Shown: positions 17,511-26,089 of the stretch, in pieces | How the letters are laid out: each line of letters begins with the position of its first letter | Position numbering within the stretch: the first letter of the stretch is position 1 | Assembly: GCA_963814315.1 (NCBI GenBank) | Contig: CAWFCG010000001.1 | Location: 1-64,000 of the forward strand | DNA length: 64,000 bases | Direction: 5' to 3' | Source: JAFMJV01 sp963814315 | GTDB lineage: Bacteria; Chloroflexota; Limnocylindria; Limnocylindrales; CSP1-4 | Translations under genes and position numbers: made by a program | Notes under the pieces: model-generated | What the model was told of the DNA's origin: nothing | Databases searched by the model: none | Seen by the model: the letters and a program-made list of their open reading frames with translations, nothing else

Positions 17511-18752
17511 CTACGAGGCCCGTGCGGTTGAGGGTTCGCCCCTCAGCGTGGTCGACGTCCCGGCGGGATGTCGATCGTCACGCAGATGAGCCGGAGTGAA
17601 GAGCTCACGCAGGACCAGGCTGGCCGCTCCGCGTGCCCATGCTTCGTCGCCCCAGGGCTCGAAGACGAGATCTGGCTCGGCATCAGGCATGAGGCTATGG
17701 AGGACTCCGTCACGGAGTCCGTCGAGGTAGTGGTGTCCCAGTCGTACGCCTTCACCGGAGACGACGACGCACTGGGGGTCGAACAGCGTGATGGCGGCGC
17801 CCACGGAGCGACCCACCAACCCGCCGGCAGCACGCAGGATTCGGGCGACGCGCTCATCATCCTCGGCAAGTCCTGCCACTTCAGCCGGTGAGACCAGGCG
17901 ACCGATGACGGCCAGCACGTCGCGAACGATGGCCGGTTCCGCCGCTTCCGCTTCCAGGCAGCCGCGCTTGCCGCACCAGCACTCGCGACCATCGGGCACG
18001 GCTTCGGTATGGCCGATCTCGCCCAGCGCCCCCCGAGCGCCACGGACGATGGCGCCGTCGACGACCGCACCCATACCGATGCCACGGCCGACCGAGATGA
18101 CAAGGAGATGGTCGAGGCCTCGCCCCGCACCGTAGAGGTGCTCGGCGACGGTCAGCGTATTCACATCGTTGTCGATGAGGACCGGAACGCCCAGCCGTTC
18201 ACCGAGCGTCCCCGCCAGGCCCGAGCCGATCCATTCGGGCAGCGGGGTTCGCACCACGTCGCCACTGGCGGGGTCGACCGCGCCCGGCATGCCGATGCCG
18301 ATGCCCAGTGGCTCCTCCCCTGACAGGCCCGCCTGGGCGAGCAGCGTGTCGAGAGCGGATGTGAAGAGATCGGCGACCTCGTCGAGCGTGGCGTGGGCGC
18401 CATGTGGCAGCGTCACCATGCCCAGTGGCTCGGCATCGAGGTCGGTGACGGTCACGGTGAGCGACTCGGGGGCCAGCTTCACACCAACCACATGGCGAGC
18501 CGCTGGGTCGACGCGCAAGCGAGTCGCCGGGCGGCCCACGATACCGCTGCGATCGCGACCCCTCGCCTCCGGGCCCTCCTCTACCAGCAGCGCATCGGCA
18601 AGCAACGCGCCAGTGATGGAGGTGACTGTCGATGGGCTCAGCCCGGTGATCCGCGCGATGTCAGCGCGTGAGATGGCGCGGCGCTCGCGAACAAGGTTCA
18701 ACACGAGGGCTCGATTGAGGTCGCGGATCAGCCCACCGCCTCCTGTCCTCAT
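17511..18752 (-). CDS. ROK-family transcriptional regulator
   Basis: A 413-residue repressor-type protein. Residues 10-60 form a winged helix-turn-helix (LVRERRAISRADIARITGLSPSTVTSITG), followed by a ROK sugar-sensing domain with ALGEIGHTEAVP and the zinc motif CWCGKRGCLEAEA. It is the first gene of the operon and lies only 19 bases before the binding-protein gene, so it most likely controls the operon, itself included, in response to an imported sugar. A -10-like TATGGT lies at 18799-18804 on this strand, and an imperfect inverted repeat (TTCGT...GCGAA within 18774-18794) lies just downstream of it and could be the operator. Confidence 0.92.
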   Translation of the reverse strand: MRTGGGGLIRDLNRALVLNLVRERRAISRADIARITGLSPSTVTSITGALLADALLVEEGPEARGRDRSGIVGRPATRLRVDPAARHVVGVKLAPESLTVTVTDLDAEPLGMVTLPHGAHATLDEVADLFTSALDTLLAQAGLSGEEPLGIGIGMPGAVDPASGDVVRTPLPEWIGSGLAGTLGERLGVPVLIDNDVNTLTVAEHLYGAGRGLDHLLVISVGRGIGMGAVVDGAIVRGARGALGEIGHTEAVPDGRECWCGKRGCLEAEAAEPAIVRDVLAVIGRLVSPAEVAGLAEDDERVARILRAAGGLVGRSVGAAITLFDPQCVVVSGEGVRLGHHYLDGLRDGVLHSLMPDAEPDLVFEPWGDEAWARGAASLVLRELFTPAHLRDDRHPAGTSTTLRGEPSTARAS

Positions 18753-18773
18753 CAGTCGTGCGCTCCCTCCGCC

Positions 18774-18804
18774 TTCATTCGCTCGCCGAACGAACTAACC
18801 ATAG
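18774..18804 (-). promoter_or_regulatory. Possible promoter and operator of the ROK operon
   Basis: On the minus strand TATGGT is followed by TTCGTTCGGCGAGCGAATGAA, an imperfect inverted repeat spanning the likely transcription start, 22 bases ahead of the regulator ATG. Position and symmetry fit autorepression by the ROK regulator. The assignment rests on position only. Confidence 0.35.
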
Positions 18805-18852
18805 CAGACTCGGCAAGCGGGCACCATGGCGTTCTTCCGTTGGCGTCTTCCG

Positions 18853-18880
18853 TTGACGTCGGCGCCGGCCGGGGTAGACT
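18853..18880 (+). promoter_or_regulatory. Promoter of the ABC export cluster (TTGACG-N16-TAGACT)
   Basis: TTGACG at 18853-18858 and TAGACT at 18875-18880 are 16 bases apart, and the -10 box ends eight bases before the ATG at 18889. No ribosome site fits in the gap, so the message is probably leaderless. Confidence 0.6.
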
Positions 18881-18888
18881 CACGCGGC

Positions 18889-19836
18889 ATGTCTCTCGTC
18901 GCCCTCGACGGCCTCACCAAGCGGTATCCCGGAGTCACCGCTCTCGACGGTCTCACGCTGACCATCGAGCCCGGCATCATCGGCCTCGTGGGCGCCAACG
19001 GTGCCGGCAAGTCCACGCTCATCAAGATCCTGCTGGGGCTGCTCGATGCCAGTGGCGGCAGAGCCAGCGTGCTCGATCTCGACATCAAGACCCAGGGCCT
19101 GGCCATCCGTCAGCTGGTCGGCTACATGCCCGAGCATGACTGCCTGCCGGGCGACATCAGCGCCAGCGACTTCGTCAACCACATGGCACGCATGAGCGGC
19201 CTGCCGCGGGCATCGGCTCGTGAGCGCACCGCGGAGGTGCTGCGGCATGTGGGCCTGTTCGAAGAGCGCTACCGACCCATGGGCGGCTACTCCACAGGCA
19301 TGAAGCAACGCGTGAAGCTGGCCCAGGCGCTGGTGCATGACCCTCGCCTGCTGCTGCTGGACGAGCCCACCAACGGCCTCGATCCGGCGGGCCGAGAGGA
19401 GATGCTCGACCTCATCGAACGGACCGGGACGGTCTTCGGCATCGCCATCATCATGGCCAGCCACCTGTTGGGCGAAATCGAACGTGTCTCCGACTACCTG
19501 GTGGCCATCGATGGCGGCAAGCTGCTGCAGGCAGCGGCACTCGGCACCTTCACGCAGCACACCGGCACCCTCGTAGTGGAGGTGGACGAACGGCCCGCCG
19601 ACCTGGCCGCGCGCCTCCATGCTGCGGGTTACGTGGTTCGCGTGGACGGTTCCTTGGTCCTGGTGGTGATCCGTGGCGATGACACCTACGACCACGTCCG
19701 AGACAGCGTGGCCGACCTGGGCCTGGCACTCATCCGCGTGGAGCCGCGACGGGCCAGCCTGGAGGACCTCTTCCGCGACGAGTCGCCGATAGCGGAGTCG
19801 CCCGTCGCGCCGTCGCCCGCAGGGACGGAGTCATGA
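18889..19836 (+). CDS. ABC transporter ATP-binding protein (ABC-2 type)
   Basis: A 315-residue cytosolic ATPase with Walker A GANGAGKST at residues 35-43, the variant signature YSTGMKQRVKLAQAL, Walker B LLLLDEPTNGLDP and the switch His in MASHLL. The C-terminal ~90 residues form the regulatory tail usual in ABC-2 exporters (TGTLVVEVDERPADLAARL). A longer frame from 18826 is rejected because it would include the promoter. It overlaps the permease gene that follows by ATGA. The cluster resembles bacteriocin/antibiotic or Cu-processing type export systems, but the cargo cannot be read. Confidence 0.92.
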   Translation: MSLVALDGLTKRYPGVTALDGLTLTIEPGIIGLVGANGAGKSTLIKILLGLLDASGGRASVLDLDIKTQGLAIRQLVGYMPEHDCLPGDISASDFVNHMARMSGLPRASARERTAEVLRHVGLFEERYRPMGGYSTGMKQRVKLAQALVHDPRLLLLDEPTNGLDPAGREEMLDLIERTGTVFGIAIIMASHLLGEIERVSDYLVAIDGGKLLQAAALGTFTQHTGTLVVEVDERPADLAARLHAAGYVVRVDGSLVLVVIRGDDTYDHVRDSVADLGLALIRVEPRRASLEDLFRDESPIAESPVAPSPAGTES

Positions 19837-20774
19837 CCAGCGCACCGACGGGCAGCCGCCAGGGCGCTGACCGCGGCGGCTCGATCTACGACCTGGGCTA
19901 CCGCGGATATGAGGGGCCGCGGCTGGGCCGGCGCGCCGCAGTCACGGCATTGCTGACCCACACCTTGCGCACCGCCTACGGCCTGGGTCGCAATGCCCGC
20001 TCCAAGATCATGCCGGTGGGCCTGGTGCTGCTGGCGACCCTGCCAGCGCTGCTGGCGGTCGGCGTCATCGTGCTCTTCGCGCAGTTCGCCCCTGGTGGCG
20101 AGGCGTCGGGCGCCGTAGATGCCCTCTCGCCGGTGCGCTACTCGACACTCTTCCCCTTCACCGCCGTGCTGGTCTTCCTCTTCAGCGCCTCCCAGGCCCC
20201 CGAACTGTTCGGGCGCGACCAGTTGGCGGGCGTGCTGCCGCTGTACTTCTCGCGCGCCATCTCACGGTCCGACTACGCGTTGGCACGGATGCTGGGCCTG
20301 CTCATCGCCCTGCTGGTGCTGGTGCTAGCACCCCAGCTGATCCTGTTCATCGGCCGGGTGCTGGTGGCGCCAGACGTGATGACCGGCTTGGGCGAGGAAC
20401 TGCCGCAGGTGCCCACGGCGCTCGCCGTTGGACTCATCATCGCGCTGCTGGTGGGCTCACTGTCAGCTGCCATCGCCGCCATGACGCCGCGGCGCGCCTA
20501 TGCGACGGTGGCCATCATCGCGGTCTTCCTCGTCCCCAACGTCTTCGCCGCGCTCCTGGTAGCACTGCGGAGCGAGCTATTGGGTCCGGCAGCCCTGCTC
20601 AGCCCGTCCGATGTGCTCGATGGCGTCAATGCCTTCCTCTTCGACGTGTCGGGCGACAACGTGACCGTCCAGCAGGCGGGTCTCGAGGGCTGGGTGTACC
20701 TCGTGGCCGCGGCTGCATGGATCATCGGCTCCCTGGCAGTCCTGCTGCGCCGTTACCAGAGGCTGGCGACGTGA
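19833..20774 (+). CDS. ABC-2 type transporter permease
   Basis: A 313-residue membrane protein. After a soluble N-terminus with the family phrase GSIYDLGYRGYEGPRLGRR it has about six hydrophobic segments, among them IMPVGLVLLATLPALLAVGVIVLF and the C-terminal VYLVAAAAWIIGSLAVLLRRYQ. It is translationally coupled (ATGA) to the ATPase before it and overlaps by GTGA the ATPase-permease gene after it. It would form the channel with the upstream ATPase. Confidence 0.9.
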   Translation: MTSAPTGSRQGADRGGSIYDLGYRGYEGPRLGRRAAVTALLTHTLRTAYGLGRNARSKIMPVGLVLLATLPALLAVGVIVLFAQFAPGGEASGAVDALSPVRYSTLFPFTAVLVFLFSASQAPELFGRDQLAGVLPLYFSRAISRSDYALARMLGLLIALLVLVLAPQLILFIGRVLVAPDVMTGLGEELPQVPTALAVGLIIALLVGSLSAAIAAMTPRRAYATVAIIAVFLVPNVFAALLVALRSELLGPAALLSPSDVLDGVNAFLFDVSGDNVTVQQAGLEGWVYLVAAAAWIIGSLAVLLRRYQRLAT

Positions 20775-22435
20775 CCGCGCAGTCGCGCGCCGAGACGGCA
20801 GCGCCGGCCATCGCCGTCGAGCATGTCTCGCGCTGGTACGGCAACGTCGTGGCCGTCAACGACATCAGCTTCGAGGTAGCACCTGGCGTAACCGGGCTAC
20901 TGGGGCCCAACGGTGCCGGCAAGACGACGCTGCTGCACATGATCGCGGGGCTGCTGGCACCGTCCGCCGGACAGGTGCTCGTCGAGGGGCGATCCGCCTG
21001 GGGCCACCCCGAGATGTACCGACACGTGGGCCTGGTGCCGGAGCGCGAGATGGTCTATCCGTTCCTGACCGGCCGCGAGTTCGCCATCGCCAACGCCCGC
21101 ATGCAGGGTCTGGCCGATGCCGATGCGGCAGCCGAGCGAGCCATCGCCCTGGTCGATCTGGCCGACGCTGCCGACCGCCGCGTGGGCACCTACTCCAAGG
21201 GCATGCGCCAACGGATCAAGGTGGCCGCGGCGCTGGTCCACGACCCGCCCATCCTCATCCTCGACGAGCCCTTCAACGGCATGGATCCCCGCCAACGCCT
21301 GCACATGTTCGAGCTGCTACGGCGCATGGCGGACCAGGGACGCACCGTGCTGCTGTCATCGCACATCCTCGAAGAGGTCGAGCGCATGGCCGAGTCGGTC
21401 CTGGTCATCTACGCCGGGCGCCTCGCCGCGTCAGGCGACTTCCGCTCCATCCGCCGACTGATGACCGACCGACCACATGTCTTCCACGTGCGATCGACCG
21501 ATGACCGACGGCTGGCATCGGAGCTGTTGCGCCTCGATTGCGTCTTCGGCGTCGAGCTCGACGGCAAGGGTGCCACCGTACGCACCTCCGACCTGGGGGA
21601 GTTCACGCGTCGATTGCCACATATCGCACGTGGCAGCGGCATCTCGCTGCGCGAGCTGCGACCGACCGATGACTCGCTCGAAATCGGTCTTCGCCTACCT
21701 GGTGGGCCGATGATCCGCGGCATGCCGGTGGCGGCCATCACCCTGCGCAGCCTGCTCGACCGGCGGCGCTTCTGGTTGATGCTGCTGCTGGCCGCCGCGC
21801 CTGTGCTCATCACCCTGCTCGGTCGCACGTTGGGCGACGTCGGCTTCGGCCGACAGGTGTTCGACCGGCTCATCATCCAAGCGGTGCTTCCGCTCGTCGC
21901 GCTCGTCTTTGGCACTGGGGCGTTGGGCTCGGAGCTCGAAGACGGCACCATCGTCTACTTGCTGGCGAAGCCCGGTCGGCGCGCTCGGATCATGTTGGCC
22001 AAAGGCGTCGTGGCGGCCGGCCTCACCGCTTTGCTGGTGGTGCCTGCGACCCTATTGACCGGCCTCATCGTAGCCACCTATCGCGATGACTTCATCGTCC
22101 CGACGTTTGCCTACGCGGCCGCCGTGGCAGTCGGTGGCACGGCCTACGCCCTGGGCTTCATGACGCTCAGCAGCATCACCTCGCGGGCACTATCGATCGG
22201 TCTCGGCTATGTGCTGCTGTGGGAAGGCGTGTTGGCAGGCCTGCTGCCGGGTACCCAGGCATTCTCCATCCGGCAGGCCACACTGGGCTTGGCCGATGCG
22301 CTCCAGGGTGATGATGGTGGAGGCGCGGCGCTCGACCCGACGACCTCGGTCATGGTCCTGGGGGTGGTGATCGTGGGTTCGTGGCTGCTGGGGAGCTGGC
22401 GACTTTCGCGCTACCAGCTTCGCGGCGGCGATTGA
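20771..22435 (+). CDS. ABC transporter ATPase and permease joined in one frame
   Basis: A 554-codon frame. Residues 1-303 are a complete ABC ATPase (Walker A GPNGAGKTT, signature YSKGMRQRIKVAAAL, Walker B ILILDEPFNGMDP); residues from about 314 are an ABC-2 permease with six hydrophobic segments. The join looks secondary: at 21680-21713 the +1 frame reads SVFAYLVGR followed by TGA, the normal ATPase ending, and that TGA overlaps an ATG (ATGA) that begins the permease. One extra A in the run at 21681-21683 shifts the ATPase into the permease frame. Either it is a real one-base gene fusion or a sequence error hiding two coupled genes. The GTG start overlaps the previous permease stop. Confidence 0.85.
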   Translation: MTAQSRAETAAPAIAVEHVSRWYGNVVAVNDISFEVAPGVTGLLGPNGAGKTTLLHMIAGLLAPSAGQVLVEGRSAWGHPEMYRHVGLVPEREMVYPFLTGREFAIANARMQGLADADAAAERAIALVDLADAADRRVGTYSKGMRQRIKVAAALVHDPPILILDEPFNGMDPRQRLHMFELLRRMADQGRTVLLSSHILEEVERMAESVLVIYAGRLAASGDFRSIRRLMTDRPHVFHVRSTDDRRLASELLRLDCVFGVELDGKGATVRTSDLGEFTRRLPHIARGSGISLRELRPTDDSLEIGLRLPGGPMIRGMPVAAITLRSLLDRRRFWLMLLLAAAPVLITLLGRTLGDVGFGRQVFDRLIIQAVLPLVALVFGTGALGSELEDGTIVYLLAKPGRRARIMLAKGVVAAGLTALLVVPATLLTGLIVATYRDDFIVPTFAYAAAVAVGGTAYALGFMTLSSITSRALSIGLGYVLLWEGVLAGLLPGTQAFSIRQATLGLADALQGDDGGGAALDPTTSVMVLGVVIVGSWLLGSWRLSRYQLRGGD

Positions 22436-22475
22436 GCAGTCGGCGACACGGACGGCGGCTGGGCGGACGGAACGG

Positions 22476-22483
22476 CATAATCT
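22476..22483 (+). promoter_or_regulatory. -10 region of the thioredoxin gene
   Basis: CATAATCT ends nine bases before the ATG, with no ribosome site in between, again pointing to a leaderless or nearly leaderless message. Confidence 0.45.
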
Positions 22484-22492
22484 GAAGTCACC

Positions 22493-22963
22493 ATGACCCA
22501 GACGGATCCGACCCCCGCTGCTGCTGCATCCGCCGGCCCAGTGTCGATGCTCACCTGCGCTGCCTGCGGCAAGAAGAACAAGATCCGGCCGGCCGAACGA
22601 GGGGCTCCGCATTGTGGCTCCTGTGGGGCAGCGTTGCCGTGGCTGGTCAACGCGACCGATGCCACGTTCGTCTATGAGGCGCGCTCCTCGGTAGCCATCC
22701 TGGTCGACCTGTGGGCACCATGGTGCGGGCCTTGTCGCGTCATCGGGCCGATGCTGGAGAACCTCTCGAAGGAATATGCCGGCCGCATCAAGGTGGTCAA
22801 GGTCAACGTGGATGAGAACCCGGCGCTGGCGCAGCAGTTCGGAGCCAGCAGCATCCCCACCATGATCGTCATCAAGGGCGACCGCGTGGTCGACCGCATC
22901 GTGGGTGCGCTGCCGATGAACGACCTGAAGATGCGGCTCTTCCCGTACCTGATGAAGACCTAG
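22493..22963 (+). CDS. Thioredoxin with N-terminal zinc ribbon (thioredoxin 2 type)
   Basis: A 156-residue cytosolic disulfide reductase. Residues 22-44 carry two CxxC pairs (CAAC and CGSC) that form a zinc ribbon, and the thioredoxin fold follows with active site WCGPC at 77-81 and the cis-proline region SIPTM. This is the TrxC layout, whose zinc ribbon is redox sensitive in known members. It stands alone after the ABC cluster. Confidence 0.93.
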   Translation: MTQTDPTPAAAASAGPVSMLTCAACGKKNKIRPAERGAPHCGSCGAALPWLVNATDATFVYEARSSVAILVDLWAPWCGPCRVIGPMLENLSKEYAGRIKVVKVNVDENPALAQQFGASSIPTMIVIKGDRVVDRIVGALPMNDLKMRLFPYLMKT

Positions 22964-23029
22964 GCTCAGCTGGCCCCAGGACACGGACCGGCCTCCTCAG
23001 GCCCGGTGCTGCGGCGGCCAGGCCTGCCA

Positions 23030-23190
23030 TTCCCGCGTGGCGGGACAACGCGACCGGTCGCACGCCGATCGAGCTGCTTCCTCCCGTACTTCGGGAGGAA
23101 GTGTCACCGGCGCCCGTGACGCGGGAAGGGCCTGCGGATCGGCCGTCGGGCAGGTCAGGCTGTCCCGCGCAACGGGAACGTGCCAGCCAG
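23030..23190. terminator. Cluster of hairpins between convergent genes
   Basis: Between the thioredoxin stop and the minus-strand secreted-protein stop lie several inverted repeats. The strongest is a perfect 10-bp stem with a 5-base loop (23077-23086 with 23092-23101, CTTCCTCCCG and its complement). TCCCGC-GTG-GCGGGA near 23033 and TCCCG-CGCAA-CGGGA near 23161 flank it. No T-tracts follow, so termination in both directions is inferred from position. Confidence 0.45.
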
Positions 23191-23228
23191 CGCCATGGGA
23201 AGGCGCCAGGGCATCGCTGGCCCGATGA

Positions 23229-24656
23229 TCACGGATCGGCCGACTGGTCATCGGCTGCGTCGGTCTCGTCAGCGGGCGCGGGCGTGTCGGTGTCAGCCGG
23301 CTGGGCCGTGTCGGTGTCAGCCGGCTGGGCCGTGTCGGTGCCCGGGATCTCGGAGTCAGCGATCACGCAGGAGAGGTCACCAGCCACGAAACCATCCAGT
23401 CCGGGACCGGTGCGCAGGCCAGCCGCACCCGTCAATGAGGTGTGGTCGATGATGGCCTCACCGGCGGGTGTCGTCAGCTCCGCACCGTCGGCCAAGGCAA
23501 AGGTCCACTGTCCAGCAGGTGCCTCGAACGTCAGCGAAACGGCGTTCTGCGCGGGTGCCACGGCCAGGTCAGCGTCGACCACGATGGGCGCCGCGTCGGC
23601 CTCCGCCCCGACCGCGGTGAGCGCCACCGGGATGCTGCCCATCGCGTCGATGGCAGGCTGCAGCAGCGTCGCGATCTGCTCGGCATCCCCAGCTCGGTCC
23701 ATGCCGGCGGTGTAGCGGATGAGCGTCCCCTCCGGGTCGGCCATCTGGAGCCCGGCGGCCTCAGCCCCAGCCGCGCTGTAGGTCTCCAGCGAACGGCATT
23801 CCAGGGTTGGCAAGCCGGCCTTCTTGTCCCAGCCAGAGGCCGGGTCGGCGAAGTCGATGAAGTGACCGCCAGCGGGCAGCTCAAGACGGTCGATGACCTC
23901 TCCGGCGTCGGTGCTGCTGCGAACACTGACCACGACCGAGTCGGTGTCCTTCTGGCGCGGGACCACGAGGTACCAGGTCGAAGTCTTGGTCTGGTAGAAG
24001 CCAAAGACGCCCGACTCGGTGTTGTAGTACTCGATTGCATCACCGGGCTGCCGACCGCTGACGTCGGTCGTGCCGGTGGCGAAGGCGCCGTTGTTGAAGA
24101 CGCCGCTCAGGCTAAAACGTTCGACGCCGGCGCGCGGATCTGTCTCGGAGTCGGCGCCCATCGCGGTCGCGCCGGAGCCGCCGATGCCGACCTCGACCTG
24201 CTGCCCCTGGACTTCACGCGGCAGGCGATCAGCCATCTTCACCGCCACGAAGACGCCGGGATCACCCTTCTGCCAGTCGGCCTGGGCGCCGTAGAACGCG
24301 CCCAGGGTCCCGACAGGGAAGTCACTCGCCATGGTGCTGAGCAACTTCGCCGGCATCTGGCTCGGCGCCATGGTCACGGCTTCGATGTCGGTCCAGGCGG
24401 GAGCATCGGGGGCGGGCGAGCCATCGGCTAGAGCCTGGTCGCCGCCGCCATCAGCGATGCGAGTCAATCGTCCGGCCATGCTGGTGTTGGCCATCCGATC
24501 CTGACGCCCGGCGAGAACGACGATGGGCGGGGGCGGACCCTCAGGCTCGGTCGGCTTCGACTTCTTGGCTCCCAGAACGGGGGTGGTCGAGACCACACTG
24601 ACAAGCATCGTCGTCGACAAGAAGCTCAGGGCGATCCGGGTCGAGCGGCTGGACAT
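23229..24656 (-). CDS. Secreted protein of unknown function with acidic Pro/Thr tail
   Basis: A 475-residue exported protein I do not recognise. It begins with a signal peptide (SSRSTRIALSFLSTTMLVSVVS, cleavage near residue 30 before KKSKPTEPEG). The middle holds WxxGDPGVFVAVKMADRLP, FNNGAFATGTTDVSGRQPGD and FGFYQTKTSTWYLVVP, suggestive of beta-rich repeats; three Cys are visible in the mature part. The last ~40 residues are low complexity, built on an ADTDTAQP unit encoded by a 24-bp tandem repeat (23284-23331). An in-frame start at 24794 exists but would bury the signal peptide. It is divergent from the PucR-type regulator gene. Confidence 0.75.
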   Translation of the reverse strand: MSSRSTRIALSFLSTTMLVSVVSTTPVLGAKKSKPTEPEGPPPPIVVLAGRQDRMANTSMAGRLTRIADGGGDQALADGSPAPDAPAWTDIEAVTMAPSQMPAKLLSTMASDFPVGTLGAFYGAQADWQKGDPGVFVAVKMADRLPREVQGQQVEVGIGGSGATAMGADSETDPRAGVERFSLSGVFNNGAFATGTTDVSGRQPGDAIEYYNTESGVFGFYQTKTSTWYLVVPRQKDTDSVVVSVRSSTDAGEVIDRLELPAGGHFIDFADPASGWDKKAGLPTLECRSLETYSAAGAEAAGLQMADPEGTLIRYTAGMDRAGDAEQIATLLQPAIDAMGSIPVALTAVGAEADAAPIVVDADLAVAPAQNAVSLTFEAPAGQWTFALADGAELTTPAGEAIIDHTSLTGAAGLRTGPGLDGFVAGDLSCVIADSEIPGTDTAQPADTDTAQPADTDTPAPADETDAADDQSADP

Positions 24657-24821
24657 GGGTGCTGGTCTCCCTGCGCAGTAGGTGTCCCCGATGGTACCCC
24701 GAGGCTGCCAGGCTGCCGGCAGCAGGCTGCAATCTGCTGCAGGTGCGCAATCACGCCAGCGTGGCTGGGACACTAGGATGGAGCGACACTGCACGATCTG
24801 GACGGACGGAGGACGGGGCCG

Positions 24822-26057
24822 ATGGCCAGGAAGCCCGATATCGCGACGGCTGACCCGTGGGAAGCCTTGTTCGACCGGCTACGTGCGGTCAAGGCGTCCG
24901 TGGTCGAGGCCACCGCGCGTGACACCGGCATCGACCCGATCCACATCGAACCGGCATTCGACGAGGTCCTGGATCTCGTCGCCGAGCCGGTCCCCAACAC
25001 CGAGCAGATCGCCCGCTGGCGTGACGAGGGCATGCGGCTGGCACGGGCGGGTGCCCCCACCGAGCGGGTCCTCGATGGCTATCTCTCCCTCAACTGGGTC
25101 ATCTGGCAAGCGGTGATGCGGGAGAAGGACATCGATCACGCGGTGGTGCTGGAGTTCGCATTTCGTCTGCTGCGGGGACTCGACGACGCCGTCGCCGCCA
25201 TCTCGGAGGGCTATGTCCGTGTGGAGGTCGAGCTGGCGGCAGCCCACTCGCATGAGCGCCGAGCCGTGCTCGATGAGCTGCTGGGGGCCCCGCGTGCCAC
25301 CCCAGAGGATCGCGCCCGCATCCGGCGTCTCGGCGAACGGCATGGCCTGCCGCCACAGGCAGCCTATCGACTCATCCTCATCCACGCGGCGGACTCGACC
25401 GACGAGACCATCGATGCGGCCGTGGACGTCCTGCAGAAACGCATCGATGCGTCGAGGTCAAACCACCATGACCAGCCCGGCATCCGCCTGCCTGTCGTGC
25501 TGTCCTGGCGCGGTCGGGCCCTCATCTTCGCCACCGGCGCGTGGCCCGGCGAGCAGCGCCTTCGTGATGCTCTGCCGTTGGTCATGGGTGAGGGTGTGGT
25601 GGCGGTCGATGCCGGACCGATCGAAGGCTGCGAGGCATTGGCCGAGGCGCTTGAAGCCGCCAACTACTGCATGAGTGTGGCCACGGCCATCGGGCAGCGC
25701 GGCTGGATCAGCGACCCCAGCCAGCTCGCGCTGGAATCAACCTTCCTGCTCGATGCCGACCTGGTGCGGTCGGCAGTGGAGCGGGAACTGGGCCCCTTGC
25801 TGAAGGACGCCCGCATGGGTGAGGAGCTCATCGAGACGCTGGAGGTCTACCTCGGCTCACGCCAGAACGCTCGTGAGGCTGCGCGCCGCCTGCACTTGGC
25901 CCCCCGGACGGTGGCCTATCGGCTGGAGCGCATCGAGAGCCTGTTGGGCGTCGCGCTCGATGGCGAGGTCACCATGCGACTGGGTGCAGCCCTGCTGGCG
26001 CTGCGGGTGAGCCGCCAGTCGAGCCGCAGTACGGGGCCGTCGGCCGCGGGGTCCTGA
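24822..26057 (+). CDS. PucR/CdaR-type transcriptional regulator
   Basis: A 411-residue regulator. The C-terminal 40 residues (ETLEVYLGSRQNAREAARRL, then HLAPRTVAYRLERIESLLG) are the PucR-type helix-turn-helix; the middle is a GGDEF-like PucR linker fold, and the N-terminus is helical with no recognised sensor domain. Family members respond to purines, sugars or amino acids; the signal here is unknown. A -10-like TAGGAT lies about 45 bases upstream of the ATG and GGAGG precedes it, so unlike its neighbours this message has a normal leader. It converges on the HAD phosphatase gene. Confidence 0.88.
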   Translation: MARKPDIATADPWEALFDRLRAVKASVVEATARDTGIDPIHIEPAFDEVLDLVAEPVPNTEQIARWRDEGMRLARAGAPTERVLDGYLSLNWVIWQAVMREKDIDHAVVLEFAFRLLRGLDDAVAAISEGYVRVEVELAAAHSHERRAVLDELLGAPRATPEDRARIRRLGERHGLPPQAAYRLILIHAADSTDETIDAAVDVLQKRIDASRSNHHDQPGIRLPVVLSWRGRALIFATGAWPGEQRLRDALPLVMGEGVVAVDAGPIEGCEALAEALEAANYCMSVATAIGQRGWISDPSQLALESTFLLDADLVRSAVERELGPLLKDARMGEELIETLEVYLGSRQNAREAARRLHLAPRTVAYRLERIESLLGVALDGEVTMRLGAALLALRVSRQSSRSTGPSAAGS

Positions 26058-26089
26058 CCGCGTGTTCGAGCTGCTTGGCGCCGCCCTAT

